This document shows, piece after piece, positions 35,341 through 46,599 of a stretch of DNA of 64,000 nt. The DNA comes from Solanum dulcamara (lineage: Eukaryota > Streptophyta > Magnoliopsida > Solanales > Solanaceae): assembly GCF_947179165.1 (NCBI RefSeq), contig NC_077242.1, positions 54,569,097-54,633,096 of the forward strand, written 5' to 3'. Under the pieces are notes generated by a model. That model was not told where the DNA came from and searched no databases. It worked only from the letters and a program-made list of their open reading frames with translations. Every line of letters starts with the position of its first letter. The first letter of the stretch is position 1. Both the position numbers and the translations under genes were made by a program.

Positions 35341-36640
35341 TAGGATAATTGGCTAGGTGATGGACCGTTAGCTCATCACAATGAGTACCTTCCAAGACTG
35401 AACAAAAATATTGTATCTAAATACCTGAACAATGGGGTATTGAATAAGGAAAAGGTCAGACAACATGCTCCTTAACACCTTGTAGGCAGAATTCTTAATA
35501 CGAGTTTCAACTTCCAACCAAATAAGAAGGATCAAGACTTTTGGACCCCTAACTCTCATGGAAACTTCACTTGTACCTCAGCTTGGAAGTTGGTCAGGAA
35601 GAAAAAAGCCATAACTATGACTGCTAGTAACATTTGGCATAATTACATCCCTTTTAAAGTCTCCTTTTTACTATGGAGAGCCTTAAGATTCAAATTGCCA
35701 ACCAATGACAAGATTGTCTCTTTTGGATATGAACCTGCAGCTTGTTCTTGTTGTCACAAGGCTAGTTTGGATTATATTGACCACATATTTGTAGCTGGCC
35801 ATTTTGCACAACATATCTGGAAACATTTTTCAGGGTGTTGGGTCCTTCAACACTGCATCACTCCTCTAAAGAATTTACTTATGAGGTGGTGGTTAATCCA
35901 AACTAACAATGATATTCATAAGCTAATGATGCAAGATACCCTTGTCTTTATGTGTTGGAACTTTTGGAAAAATAGATGTGCTTGCAAGTATGGATGCAAA
36001 AAGTCTAGTTCATCTAGAGTTATATTTTCTATTTTCAAAGACTCATATATTCTAGCCATTACTGCATTTCCTCATATCAAGGTGCCAAGCAAATGGAGAG
36101 AATTTGTTGACATGGTGGAGAATAGCACATATGTTATGAGTGGGATTAAGGTCAAATGGAACAAACCCCCTCCAACTTTTGTTAAACTCAATACTAATGG
36201 AAGTGCCATAAACAATCCTACTAAGATAGGAGAAGCTGGGATATTAAGAGATGACACAGGTAAGATGATATATGCTTTTTCTACTCCTCTAGGAATGGGA
36301 TCCAATAACCAGCAGGGTAATCTTAGCGACTGATTCAGAATTATTGGTTGGATGGGTGAGACACAATTATAGCCCACTATGGAGCATCATCAACTACACT
36401 ACACAACTCCAAGAGCTCGTTACATTGCTGGATCAATTCCAATATAACCATGTATACAGGGAAGCCAATTTTCCAGCAGAAACACTATCCAAATATAGCC
36501 ATGAAATTGCTAATACTCATCACTTCTACACTTACCAACAACTTTCTTATGCAACTAGAGGATATGTCAAGCTAGACAAGCTGAAGATGGTAGGATTCAA
36601 AAGAAGGAAGCTTAAGAGGATTAAACTACCTCTATGACAA
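35341..36640 (+). pseudogene. LINE zf-RVT and RNase H domains
   Basis: The 247-residue ORF at 35590-36333 contains the zf-RVT pattern (IWHNYIPFKVSFLLWRALR, then CSCCHK and HIFVAGHFAQHIW) and then an RNase H start, VKLNTNGSAINNPTKIGEAG. In plant LINEs this reads VKLNTDGS, so the first catalytic Asp is Asn here. A frameshift or stop at 36333 separates the rest of RNase H (36344-36637 with VYREANFPAETLSKYSHE, equal to the usual REAN-AD-LA motif). This is the longest open stretch in the window but not a host gene. Confidence 0.85.
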
Positions 36641-36833
36641 GTTGAATTTTGGTTACTGCTATGCTACACAGGAAGCTAAGAAGACCACCATTTCTTTTTC
36701 ATACACTCACTGATCATGGAGTCTAATTATCTATTTTTGTAGATCTGTTCCTTTCCAATTGGGCTATGGCTTTTGTTAATATTAATAGCCTACTTAAATG
36801 GGACTAGGTAGGTTCATTTCTTTTCTTAGTTAT

Positions 36834-37460
36834 GTAAGGGGAGAGTCTCCATTGTTTATGTTTCCTTAGTCACTTTTTATCGAGAGGAGTACTCTCACTT
36901 ATTTGCTTAGCTACCTAGAGGCCATTGCATTCTATTTTCTACTTTGTGCAGGTACACTATAGAGCTGCAGCACCTAAGAACAAGATCACCCAAAAACCTG
37001 CAACAGCCTATAAAGCTGCAGTAGCTGAGCTACTCTTGGAGTCCAATGCAAACTTGTATTCATAGGAACATGCAAATACATTATCAACAACTTGCACCAA
37101 CTTGCAATAGAGTAGATCACATCCATTGGAACCCCTTATATCTATTCACATAGATGAAAAGGCCTTCCTTTTGATCTTAGCATACCTCCAACAATTACCA
37201 ACAGAGAGTACAGACTATTTCACTTTGGACAAACTTGGTATGACAATTTCAAAAGGACAAGGATGAAGAGGATCATAACCTCCAAGCATGGAGGCTAGAA
37301 GATCACTCTCAATTCATTTTATACACTTTTTCCTCTTCAAATTTAAGTATAACTTACTTGAATAAGACTAGTATAGGTCTTTTCTTATATCACTCTTGTA
37401 TGGGGAGAAATTCCCCTTCTTACATTTTCTTATTCACTTGTATCAAGAGAAGTCCTCTCT
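36834..37460 (+). repeat. Duplicated hairpin block in the LINE 3' UTR
   Basis: Two diverged copies of about 90 bases (36834-36920 and 37396-37480) share GTA-GGGGAGA, TTATTCAC or TTAGTCAC, and a small hairpin. In copy 1 the hairpin is GAGAG/CTCTC with loop GAGTA (36882-36896); in copy 2 it is AGAGA/TCTCT with loop AGTCC (37446-37460). Copy 2 also has GGGGA/TCCCC at 37402-37416. The arms changed in step. Confidence 0.5.
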
Positions 37461-37685
37461 TTTAGGTGCATAGTTACTAGGCTTATATTTTTATAGTATT
37501 GGGGATAAATCAACTAACCATAGTATGTTAGTTGAATAATGAACCACAATAGGATTGGAGGTAAGGTATATGCCCCTTTCTTGTACTTTTGTTGTTTATA
37601 TTATGTTAAGGCTTGGGGATGTTCGGCTCAACCCTTGATCTCCATGAGGGGTGAGATCATTGGGTTAGGTCAGTTTTAAAAAAAA

Positions 37686-38857
37686 TACCCTTAACATAAC
37701 CGTAACCTCATTGGGAGACTCCTGAACATCTTGTCTAGCATGAATAACATAGAATCGATTATTGCGTTGGCTACCCTTAGGTTCATCTTGGGTACCTTGT
37801 TGCACTTTTCCTCCTTGAGAATGACCTTCTCTACCTTGGTTGGCAATATGAAGGCACTTGGATTGCTTCTGGCTTATCTTTCCCCATCCATAACAAGCAC
37901 ACTTTCGCATCAAGCATTTACCTCCATGATTATTTCCACACTTTAGACACTTGGATATGAAGGGCTACTAGCATTCACACCTCCTCCTTGGACCATAGGG
38001 TATGTCACCCTATCATTATCAAATTTCTTCCACAAACTTTGGCCTTATTGAGAAAGACCACTACTACCACCACCGGTCCTAGAATTTGACAACCCACCTT
38101 CATAACGGGCCCTCTTAGAATTCCTCATTCTCATCTCTTTGAATTTCTCTCCCTCAATTTGTTCGGTAAAAGTCATGAGCCGAGATATGTCCATTTTTTT
38201 AACAAGCATGGAAATATGGAATTCCTTTGCAACCAAGTCATACACCCCCGATATGAATTGACTCCTTTTGAAATTTAGATTGGCAACCAATGAAGGAGCA
38301 TACTTGGATAGCTTTGAAATTGAGTACATAGGCCCTCATCCCCATGTTTCCTTGTCAAAGATTGATGAAGTCCAACACCTTAGCTTCCCTTAGCATACGA
38401 AGGAAAAAAGGATCAAGGAAAGCAGGTTTGAAGGCTTCCCAATCAATAAGTCCTCCATCAACTCTTTCTAACTTGCACTGTATATACCAAAACATGGCCC
38501 AAACTCCTGAGTAGGTAAACCAGAAACTCCGCTTTGTCTTCCGAAGTCACTCCTATGATACTCACTATCTAGTAAACCTCATCAATAAATTATTGAGGGT
38601 CCTCATCAACTTTTGAACCATGGAACTCATGAGGGTTCATTCTTGTAAAGTTCGTCACTCTAGAGGCCGAAGTAGGAACATTAGGAGGAGTCGCAAACCC
38701 TTAGTTTGCCACTACTTGGGCTAGCATGGTAACGGCGTTCTAGGAACTCCACATTAGTTAATTTGTTGGGTAGGGGACTGTTGCCTTGAGGGACTAGAGG
38801 AGCTTGGTCCTCATTAGCATTTACACCTCTTTGCATAGGTGCTCTTCTTGGAGGCAT
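37686..38857 (-). pseudogene. E4 gag
   Basis: The start is placed at 38857-38855 (MPPRRAPMQRGVNANEDQ), as in E1. The capsid part is only partly open (38045-38329 with YAPSLVANLNFKRSQFISGV, then the MDISRLMTFTEQIEGEKFKE block). The zinc knuckle at about 37850-37905 reads CACYGWGKISQKQSKC, a weakened CCHC with the His lost. The frame runs to the LINE junction at 37686. Frameshifts lie near 38340-38680. Confidence 0.8.
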
Positions 38858-38969
38858 TTTCTGAAAATCACAAAGAACAATCATTATGGAAAGGAATTTT
38901 TAGAGTAAACTCTATTGCACAACATAAATCATGAAAGAAGTGAGAGTTTCCTACAATGCCTTATAGCCT

Positions 38970-39009
38970 CCTATTCATAAATGTGGTGCGCCTCACATAC
39001 ATGAATAGG
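38970..39009 (-). other. E4 leader stem-loop (best preserved)
   Basis: Arms 38970-38985 and 38994-39009 pair at 14 of 16 positions, loop AGGCGCAC in element sense. The arm sequences differ from those of E1 and EB at several paired sites yet still pair. Confidence 0.65.
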
Positions 39010-39060
39010 AATCTACTTGACGCGGCATGTTAGACTACGTAGAACACTCCTAAACCTTGT

Positions 39061-39072
39061 GTTTTGATACTA
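39061..39072 (-). other. E4 primer-binding site (decayed tRNA-iMet type)
   Basis: The minus strand reads TAGTATCAAAAC, three changes from TGGTATCAGAGC, four bases from the LTR end at 39077. Confidence 0.7.
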
Positions 39073-39076
39073 AGTT

Positions 39077-41206
39077 TGTTATGACCCAAGCTAGGTCCTA
39101 GTCGTAACATAGCAATCAAAATCTCGAAAGGATCCAACCAAGACTCTTCAAATATTATTAAGCATACATAAGGTAAATTAAATGCGGAAATAACATAGAA
39201 AGAGTCTAAATCATGATTCATAAAAGAAGAATGTAGCTTGACTATATAGACTCTAGAACATTGGTCCAACAATGCCTTTACTACTTTATGATAGGCGGGG
39301 GCTAAGACATGTCCCGAGCTCACCTTCAATATGAATTTAGCAAAGTCTTTGGAAAAAGGCAACAACTTATAACTAGTCCTCGATAGATGAGGACTCACAA
39401 ACACTTAGCCAGATGGAAACTCTACTAGCCATGTATGGTAAGGGTGTGATTATCAACCCCTACATTATGAGACCATGTAGTAAACAATATGCGTTAGTAC
39501 GTTTGAATGTACTAAGTGTGAAGGCATAACATGCAATATAAATCATAGGATGTAATGATCAAAAAATGTACATGATAGAAAGGATAAGTAAAGTCATGAG
39601 AAAATTATAATGATCAAAACATTTAAGAGACATAGTTGAAATTATAAATGGACATAAAAAGAGTATACATATGTGGGATATAACTATAGCCAAAAATAAG
39701 ACCATGCGATCTATAACATTGAATCTTTATGTCTCCCCATACAACGGAAGAAAGGAAAAATCTACTTGCCAAGGTATACTCTAAACCGCTAAGCGGGTCA
39801 TGTACATACGGTTTATGTGGATCCACTAGCTAGGACAAAAAGACAATCCTATGGTGACACATAATTATGAGACAACAGACTTTATATAAGGACCCCGTAG
39901 GTTGATCCCCCCACCTCAAGTCATCATTCGGTTCTAAGTCAAATCCCATGGAATACACACATAATGATCATACTTATCACACGTCATGAAACTTATACAT
40001 ACGTTTAACATTCATAGAGAAGCTCATTTTCATAACATACTTGCAATGTGACTGTAAGCCTTTCAATATCACAATATCATACTTGCATAATTTATATCAT
40101 TAGGTTCCCTCGTCACCAACATACGACCCTAAGTCATTTTTTCCATAACCTGCATGAAATTCATAATTTGACTATAATTGAAATCCATAATCATAATTCA
40201 TACTTGAAATTAGGGTAAAACTTTAATACATAGTCAATTTGATTGAAAACCATGAGAATATTTCAAAATTATTAAACTTCATAATCATACTTCATGTATA
40301 TCATCATTGAAAATAGGTTCATGCATGGGCATTCGTAATTCAACTTGAAATCATGTTATTAATGTAAAATAATAGTATAATGATAATTGATAACAAATAA
40401 AAATGTAATCAAAATAGCCCAACACAATTCATAATAATTAAAGCTTAAATATAATAAAATTTCATAAGATATTTGAGAAAAACCTTGGGGCTCCATTAGT
40501 GAAAGGAACCCATAGATCAATTTCCACATACTTTGGTAAAACCGACTTATAATTGATGAGGAACCTTGATGAACTTGAAATCCTAGCTTGAATTTGTAGG
40601 AGATTGTTAAAAGAAAATTTATAGTCTTACCTTAGGGAAATTTCGAACAATGAATTAAATAGGAGGGGAATTTGAAGAATTGGGTATTATAGACTTTGAA
40701 GTTGGCCTTAAAAGTGTCTAGGTTAGTTGAGGAGAACTTGGAAAAAGACACAGACACCTTTCATTAAAACCAAACTTTGAACTTTCGAGCCAACTTCTAC
40801 GACTAGTCCTCAAGTCTTTGACTCATAGACTTGAGTCATCGTGCAGGTCGTGATTTTCCTGGAATTTGTGAGTTTCATAAGTTGCATCTATGAGTCGTGA
40901 TTATGACTCATCATTACGATTATAAGTCATCATAGGGATTCGTCTTGCAGGTTTGGAAATTTGCAAGTTTTAGAGTCTCTTAAGTTTTGTATGAGTCGTT
41001 GTTACAACTTGTCAAATAGATGATGACTGGTCCTATTGAGTCTTAGGAGATCTTAAAAGATTGTTCTTGAACAAGTTCAATAACTCCCTCTATGGTTCGT
41101 CTCTATGAGTCGTAGGAACTTGTACGAATTGTAGTATCTTGAATCCAATAAACATTTTGAGAAATTCATCCTTCATTCCTAACTTTTAAAATTCTAGGGT
41201 CTTATA
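39077..41206 (-). repeat. E4 5' LTR (right copy)
   Basis: It starts TGTTATGACCC and ends GGGTCTTATA, about 2.13 kb. It contains the TGACTCA-type cluster at 40810-41120. It shares ordered blocks with 28641-30444 and is about 300 bp longer, mainly from sequence near the left third (about 39340-39660). Confidence 0.8.
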
Positions 41207-41960
41207 TGTATGCTCAACTTTAACGTGTTGACAATTTGAACCCTTATCCATGGACTACGCTATATCCTTCTTCAAGCTATTCTACCAATACACTTTCCTT
41301 AAATCACAATACATCTTAGTGGATCTAAGATGGATCGAATACCGAGTACTATGGGCCTCATTGAAAATCAACTCTCTTAAACCATCAACATTAGGCACAA
41401 ATAAAGGACCATGGTGAAAAAGCACCCCATCTCCCCCTTGGGAGAAAGACTCAATGGATTTTTCAGCAACCGACTTCTTCAATTCAACCAAAACTCGATC
41501 ATGCTTTAGTTTGTCTTCAACATCTACTACAAGAGATGATTGTGAGCCATTATGCATAAGGAAATCTCCATCATTAGAATCAACCAAATGCACACCTAAA
41601 TGTGCCAATCGATGAACATCCTTAACCAATGTTTTCTTGCCTTCCTCAACTTGGGCAACATAATTCATGGACAATCTACTTAGTGCATAGGCAATCCCAT
41701 TGGCTTTACTCAAATAATACAACACACTCATACCATAGTCCTTCACCAATTCAAGACATCTTATTTGCCGAAGGTTAAAGTACTTTTGCTTAAACACATA
41801 TTGTAAAATATTATGGTTGGTAAACACATCCACATGGACACCATAAAAATAGTTTTTCCAAATCATCAAAGCAAACAAAACCACCACTTGTTCAAAATCA
41901 TGAGTCGGATAATTTCTTTCATGCAACTTAAGTTTCCTAGAAGCTTAGGCTATTGCCTTA
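41207..41960 (-). pseudogene. E3 pol: integrase zinc region and RNase H (right piece)
   Basis: The 214-residue ORF at 41282-41926 is the longest open pol piece. It runs from RNase H ([40 protein letters not shown], a LGKAN-type YLSKANGIAYALSRLSM segment) through the tether (VEEGKKTLVKDVHRLAHLGV) to the integrase zinc region (RSTKMYCDLRKVYW). After a stop, NCQHVKVEHT follows and the sequence breaks at the E4 duplication. The first five residues of 41207-41211 are the target duplication copy (TGTAT). It was once continuous with 28640. Confidence 0.88.
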
Positions 41961-42786
41961 CTATATTGCATCAACACACAACCAAGTCCTACCCTTGAGG
42001 CATCATAATACACAACAAATCCATTGGACCCTTCTGGTAAGGTCAATATAGAAGCGGTAGTAAGACGATCTTTCCACTTTTAGAAACTCCTCACAAGCTT
42101 GTGACCATTGGAACTTCACTTTCTTTTGAGTCAACTTATTCAAAGGTGATGAAATCGAGGAAAACCCTTCCACAAGCCTTCTTAATATCCAGCTACACCA
42201 AAGAAACTTCTAATATCCAAAAGGGACAACGGTCTGGGTCAATTCTTAACCGCCTTAGATTTTTAAAGATCAACCATAATCCCTTTGTTGGACACAATGT
42301 GACCAAGAAAAGCAACCTCCCTTAGTAAAAAATTACATTTATTTAATTTGGAAAATAATTGCTCGTCCCATAGAGTTTTCAATACAATACTCAAGTGATT
42401 AGCATGTTCCTCCTTATTCCAAGAGTAAATCAAAATGTCATCAATAATCATAATTACGAACATGTCCAATATTGTTTGAACACCCTATTCATCAAGTCTA
42501 TGAATACCGTGGGGGCATTGGTCAATCCAAATGACATAACTTAGAACTCATAATGGTCATACATTGTTTGAAATTCCATCTTGGGAATATCACACTCCTT
42601 CACCCTTAGTTGGTAATAACCGGAACAAAGATCAATCTTAGAGAAGTAACTTACCTCTTGCAATTGGTTGAACAAGTCATCTATCATAGGAATTGGATAC
42701 TTATTCATGTTTACTTTTTTCAATTGCCGTTAGTCAATACACATATGTAGCGAACCATCTTTCTTTCTAAAACAAATGGGAGTCAT
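41961..42786 (-). pseudogene. E3 pol: reverse transcriptase (decayed)
   Basis: Fragment 42541-42723 reads [20 protein letters not shown] and [20 protein letters not shown], the N-terminal palm. Fragment 42263-42469 reads [20 protein letters not shown] with both catalytic Asp, then FLLREVAFLGHIVSNKGIMV. Between them the GLTNAP-type block near 42480-42540 is frameshifted. The thumb and connection region extends to 41960. Confidence 0.85.
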
Positions 42787-43342
42787 TCAGTAAGGAGAAA
42801 TAGAAATAGGTTGAGTACCGAAAAGAACGTCTATGGATAAATCAATTTTCCTTTTGGGAGGAACACTAGATAGATCATTGGGAAACACATCCAAAAACTC
42901 ATTAACAATAAGGACCGACTCTAGAATGGGGGCTTCAAAATTTGCATCCCTAACCCTTATAAGATGGTAGATACTACCTTTGGAAATTACTTTTTGGGTT
43001 TTAAGGCACAAAATAAATTGACCATTAAACACGAAATTACTACCCTTCTATTCTAGGAAAGGCTTATTTTGAAATGGAAACTTAACCACTCGGGTCCCAT
43101 AATCAATAGAAGCATAGCATGCATATAGCCAATCCATACCAAGAATAACATCAAAATCGGTCATCTCAAGCTCATCTAGATCACTTACAGTAACTTTATG
43201 GAAAACCAAAACCGAACAACTTTTATAGACTATTTTAGCCACAATCGACTAAGTTACTGGAGTATAAACAGAAAAATACTCTAACAATATTTTAGGGCTA
43301 ACATCAAATGTTTTGGCCACATAAGGAGTAACAAAAGACGAA
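42787..43342 (-). pseudogene. E3 protease C-terminal part and linker
   Basis: Fragment 43048-43242 holds FDVILGMDWLYACYASIDYG, and 42787-43032 holds [20 protein letters not shown]. Upstream, 43243-43342 reads SSFVTPYVAKTFDVSPKILL with a later stop at VT*. The active-site DPG or DTG that should precede SFVT is gone; instead the frame enters a gag of another family at 43343. Confidence 0.8.
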
Positions 43343-44039
43343 TCATTCAGGCCATCTTCAAACCTCCTCCACTTATCCTTTTCCTCATTAATAATACCTC
43401 CAGCATAACGAGAAAGTCTAAAAAACTTTTGTTGATACTCAGCGATAGATATGCCTCATTGTCTTAGATTCAAAAACTCCTATTTATTAGCATCACAATA
43501 AGCAGGCGGGATATACTTCATACGAAATACTTTAACAAAATCATCCCAAGTAAGAATTGGAGGTTTTTCTTTTGTATTTGGCACACTTACTCACCAATCA
43601 TAAACATCCTTCAGTAATAGTGAGAGGGTAACTTAAATTTGGTAACATCTGAACACTCCAACTTCTCAAACACCCTCTCGACGCGCTCAAGCCATTGTTC
43701 AGCATTAGTAGGATCAGCAGTGCCTTTAAACTCAACTCCACTCATTTTTCTCATCTTTTCAAAGTTTATCCCATTGGGATCATGCATCGTTTCAGCCATG
43801 TGGTGGAAGAATTCAGCTATCTGTTGGAAAGGAGGATTCATAACTTGAGTACTACGGCTCATGTGAGGATGTGCACCATCTCTTACTCCTTGTTGGTTTC
43901 CCACTTTAGAACCACTAGTACGGGGAACATATTAATTCGAGAAATATTCGCCAACCCCTTCTAGTGCATGAGGTTGGGAATAAAAATCACATGTAACTTC
44001 AAAAGCAGCTTCCGTAGGTCTATTAAAAGAAGAGTCCAT
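43343..44039 (-). pseudogene. E5 gag, joined in frame to E3 protease
   Basis: The start ATG at 44039-44037 (MDSSFNRPTEAAFEVTCDFY) is unlike MPPRR. The retrotrans_gag domain follows: EFKGTADPTNAEQWLERVER in 43611-43904, then a frameshift near 43610, then FLNLRQ, ISIAEYQQKFFRLSRYAGG and the end EEKDKWRRFEDGL. Directly after that comes NDSSFVTPYVA of a protease. No zinc knuckle is present. The gag type and the adjoining LTR (44238-46595) belong together; the pol side matches E3. Confidence 0.8.
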
Positions 44040-44220
44040 AACTTAATTCCTTTAAATGGTAAGATCACATTACATTAGGGATGGACATGATGCATATGCA
44101 ACCTACATTAATTAAATATACTATTTACCATATAGTGAGAAAATAATATAGCCCAAACCTTTAAAAATGAGGCAAGTATGCAAGCAAACCACAACAAAAA
44201 TTTTAGAACAATAAACCTAG

Positions 44221-44233
44221 GGTTTGATATCAA
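44221..44233 (-). other. E5 primer-binding site (decayed)
   Basis: The minus strand reads TTGATATCAAACC, a decayed TGGTATCAGAGC-type site, a few bases from the LTR start. Confidence 0.55.
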
Positions 44234-44237
44234 CACT

Positions 44238-46595
44238 TGTAGCGACCTTCTTTGAAGGATGCTACAATTTAAAAAGAGATCGTGCATAATACTTGTGAAA
44301 TTTAAAGAGCTTAACGTAAGACATATTTATATAATCTAGTAGTAAAATTTGGGACATTCAAAATAGTTAAAGGTGTAAGATTTTTCTATTTAAAATTTCT
44401 TTGATCACAATTTAACCAAATAAAAGTTTCAATTTAGGACGAGGCGACTTTTCAAAATAATTTAAGAAAATACCTAACGAGACACCCATATATCATTCAA
44501 TATCACTATATTCAAGTGATAAATGATTACCAACTCATAGGTACCAAAGTTAACTAATTCATATTTCATACAAATATTCCAACTCCAACGATAAATTTAG
44601 TGCATAACAAAACTTGGATTTACACTCCCTAAAATGACAAAATAAGCAACCCACTTTAAGTTCCAACACATGGTATCATGAATGGATCAATTCTCAAAAA
44701 TAAATACATAAATACATATACAGAAGCACCCCATGGATCATATACATTTCCCAAAACTACTACAAAATATAGATTTCTATATACAAATGTGATCTTCCTT
44801 AAAGCTTGAAAAAACTTTATCTCCAATGGCCAACTTCAAGCATCTCCTCAAATATTTCCTACAATAGAAATAACTATCGCTAAGCATAAAGCTTAGTGCT
44901 ATAAAACTACAAGTTTGAAAACTTTAGATTCTCCAATTTCTTTTCTCAGGTCATGAGAAGCACAAATGTATACATAATAAATAAATGAAGCCAGCAAATA
45001 TATCACGAGTATCAAGTTTAATATTTAACAGTTTAAGTGTCAAGAATACATAAAACCACATTTACAAGATATTAAATAACAAGGTTCATCAAATATGTAC
45101 GTCATTCTGTCATACCAAACATGATCAACTATTAAAAAGGACCGGAGCCCTGTATCAAGAAGGGTAAAGATCCAATAATCAAGAGAACAAAGAACCATAT
45201 TAAAAGTGGCTTTCTAGTTTGTACTTAAAATGGAAAACTTCCATACTTAAGAACCAAAAATCTAGTATCAAGATGGAAAAGGGTCCGAATCAAGAGGCAT
45301 GCCCATGGTGACAAAGTCATAGGCACAAGAATGACAAAGTCCACAAGAATTTCAAGTGATCGAGCAATCCGTACAAGTGGGCGAGTTAAACAAGTGTCTT
45401 TCAAGTCTCCAAGATACCAACACAACAATAAAAAGCAACAAGAAATAACCAACACACCAAGATAGTCTTTCAAATATACTAGCAGGTAACAATGGTACAA
45501 CTACAAGCTTATACACAAACCTCAGCATTTTAGTATACAAACAGTCCACACGACTTCAAGAGTTGAAACCATAAACCAACCAATGTCTCAAGTTCTTCAA
45601 CTGGTACATGATATAAACAACCTTGAAAATACCATTAAATACCCTCTTTAATTTCTAACATCTCCATAATATTAACATATAATAAGATTTATCATTAAAA
45701 GTAGGCCTAGAATGTGTAAACAGGATTATGCTACCAAAATAGTAAATCTGGCCAGCCAAGTACCTGATATCATAATTAAATTTTGAAAATACAAACGGCA
45801 AAATCGAACTTTATGTCTCGCATGAAAGTTTTAGCTATATGTCTTAAGTCTACAAACAAACAAGAATAACCTAAAAATACATTTTGAACAAGTTGATATA
45901 ATCAAAACACTAACAATAAATCATGTGGGATTTTTAAATCAAGAGCTGGACAAAACTTTCATATGTTGCATCCTTTTTTTCAACTTAATAACAACAAATC
46001 TAAGATCGAAGACAAACATACGAGATGTAGGTACATGTTTTAGCTTTCCAAAACATATTTATCTACTAAAAATAAAGATCTACAGAATGAGATATTCCAG
46101 AATTACTAATAGTTACACAGTTCCAAAAATGGATTTGATCACTTACCACAAGGGAAGGGTTGCTTTGTGATCTAGCTGAAAAGACAAGCTTCCTTGGAGA
46201 TTTTGTGAGTGATTAAGATGTTGAGAATATTCAGGGTTTTCCTTATCTTTAATGAGTCAAAAATTGGGGAAAATGTGGAATAGATATGGCTTCTAAAGTG
46301 ATACTTATCTCTAAAATCTCTAGAAGGGCTGCCTAAAAATATAAATTGGCCGCCCAAAATTTATAATTATATACATATATAAAATCTCCTTTTAGAAAAT
46401 TAAAGGTGATCTTGGTTAGTATTTTAGGTAAATACCCAATACAACCCCATTAAATTACAATCGCAAATTTATGATAAGTAAATTTTAAATATTCCAAAAT
46501 TTCAAGTTCCTAATTGTGAGTAACACACTCTCTAGTTTTTAAGGAATCTTCCATTGAAATGTGAAATAGTAGCTTATATAATTTGGTGCGTTACA
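44238..46595 (-). mobile_element. E5 5' LTR
   Basis: It starts TGTAGCGACC and ends GGTGCGTTACA, about 2.36 kb, AT-rich. It adjoins a PBS-like site and gag, so it is a 5' LTR on the minus strand. It does not resemble the E3 LTR at 25157-27264. ORFs at 45225-45549 and 45925-46357 overlap on different frames and show no domain. Confidence 0.7.
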
Positions 46596-46599
46596 CCTC

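Larger units (their letters stand above)
34062..37685 (+). mobile_element. 5'-truncated L1-type LINE inserted in E4 gag-pol
   Basis: Plus-strand LINE sequence begins mid-RT at 34062 and ends with an 8-A run at 37678-37685. The surrounding E4 frame (LRV before, FNFDVYALV after) rejoins when it is removed. 5' truncation, a poly-A end and insertion on the opposite strand to the host element fit target-primed reverse transcription. A clear target duplication is not visible beyond a few As. About 3.6 kb of a presumably 6-7 kb element remains. Confidence 0.85.
28641..41206 (-). mobile_element. E4: Ty3/gypsy element nested in E3 integrase
   Basis: It has both LTRs (28641-30444 and 39077-41206), a PPT, pol, gag, leader hairpin and PBS in the right order on the minus strand, and is interrupted by a LINE at 34062-37685. 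The LTR pair is clearly related but visibly diverged, with many substitutions and indels, and the left copy is about 300 bp shorter, so the insertion is old compared with EB. Its flanks rejoin the E3 integrase. It is of the same MPPRR-gag Del/Tekay-like group as E1 and E2. Confidence 0.85.

Noticed and set aside
35590..36333. A 247-residue plus ORF as a host gene
   Set aside because: It has the zf-RVT pattern and an RNase H start and continues LINE RT sequence upstream, so it is part of the LINE.
45225..45549. Overlapping hydrophobic minus ORFs as transmembrane proteins
   Set aside because: Both are within the E5 LTR and overlap in different frames; no family pattern.
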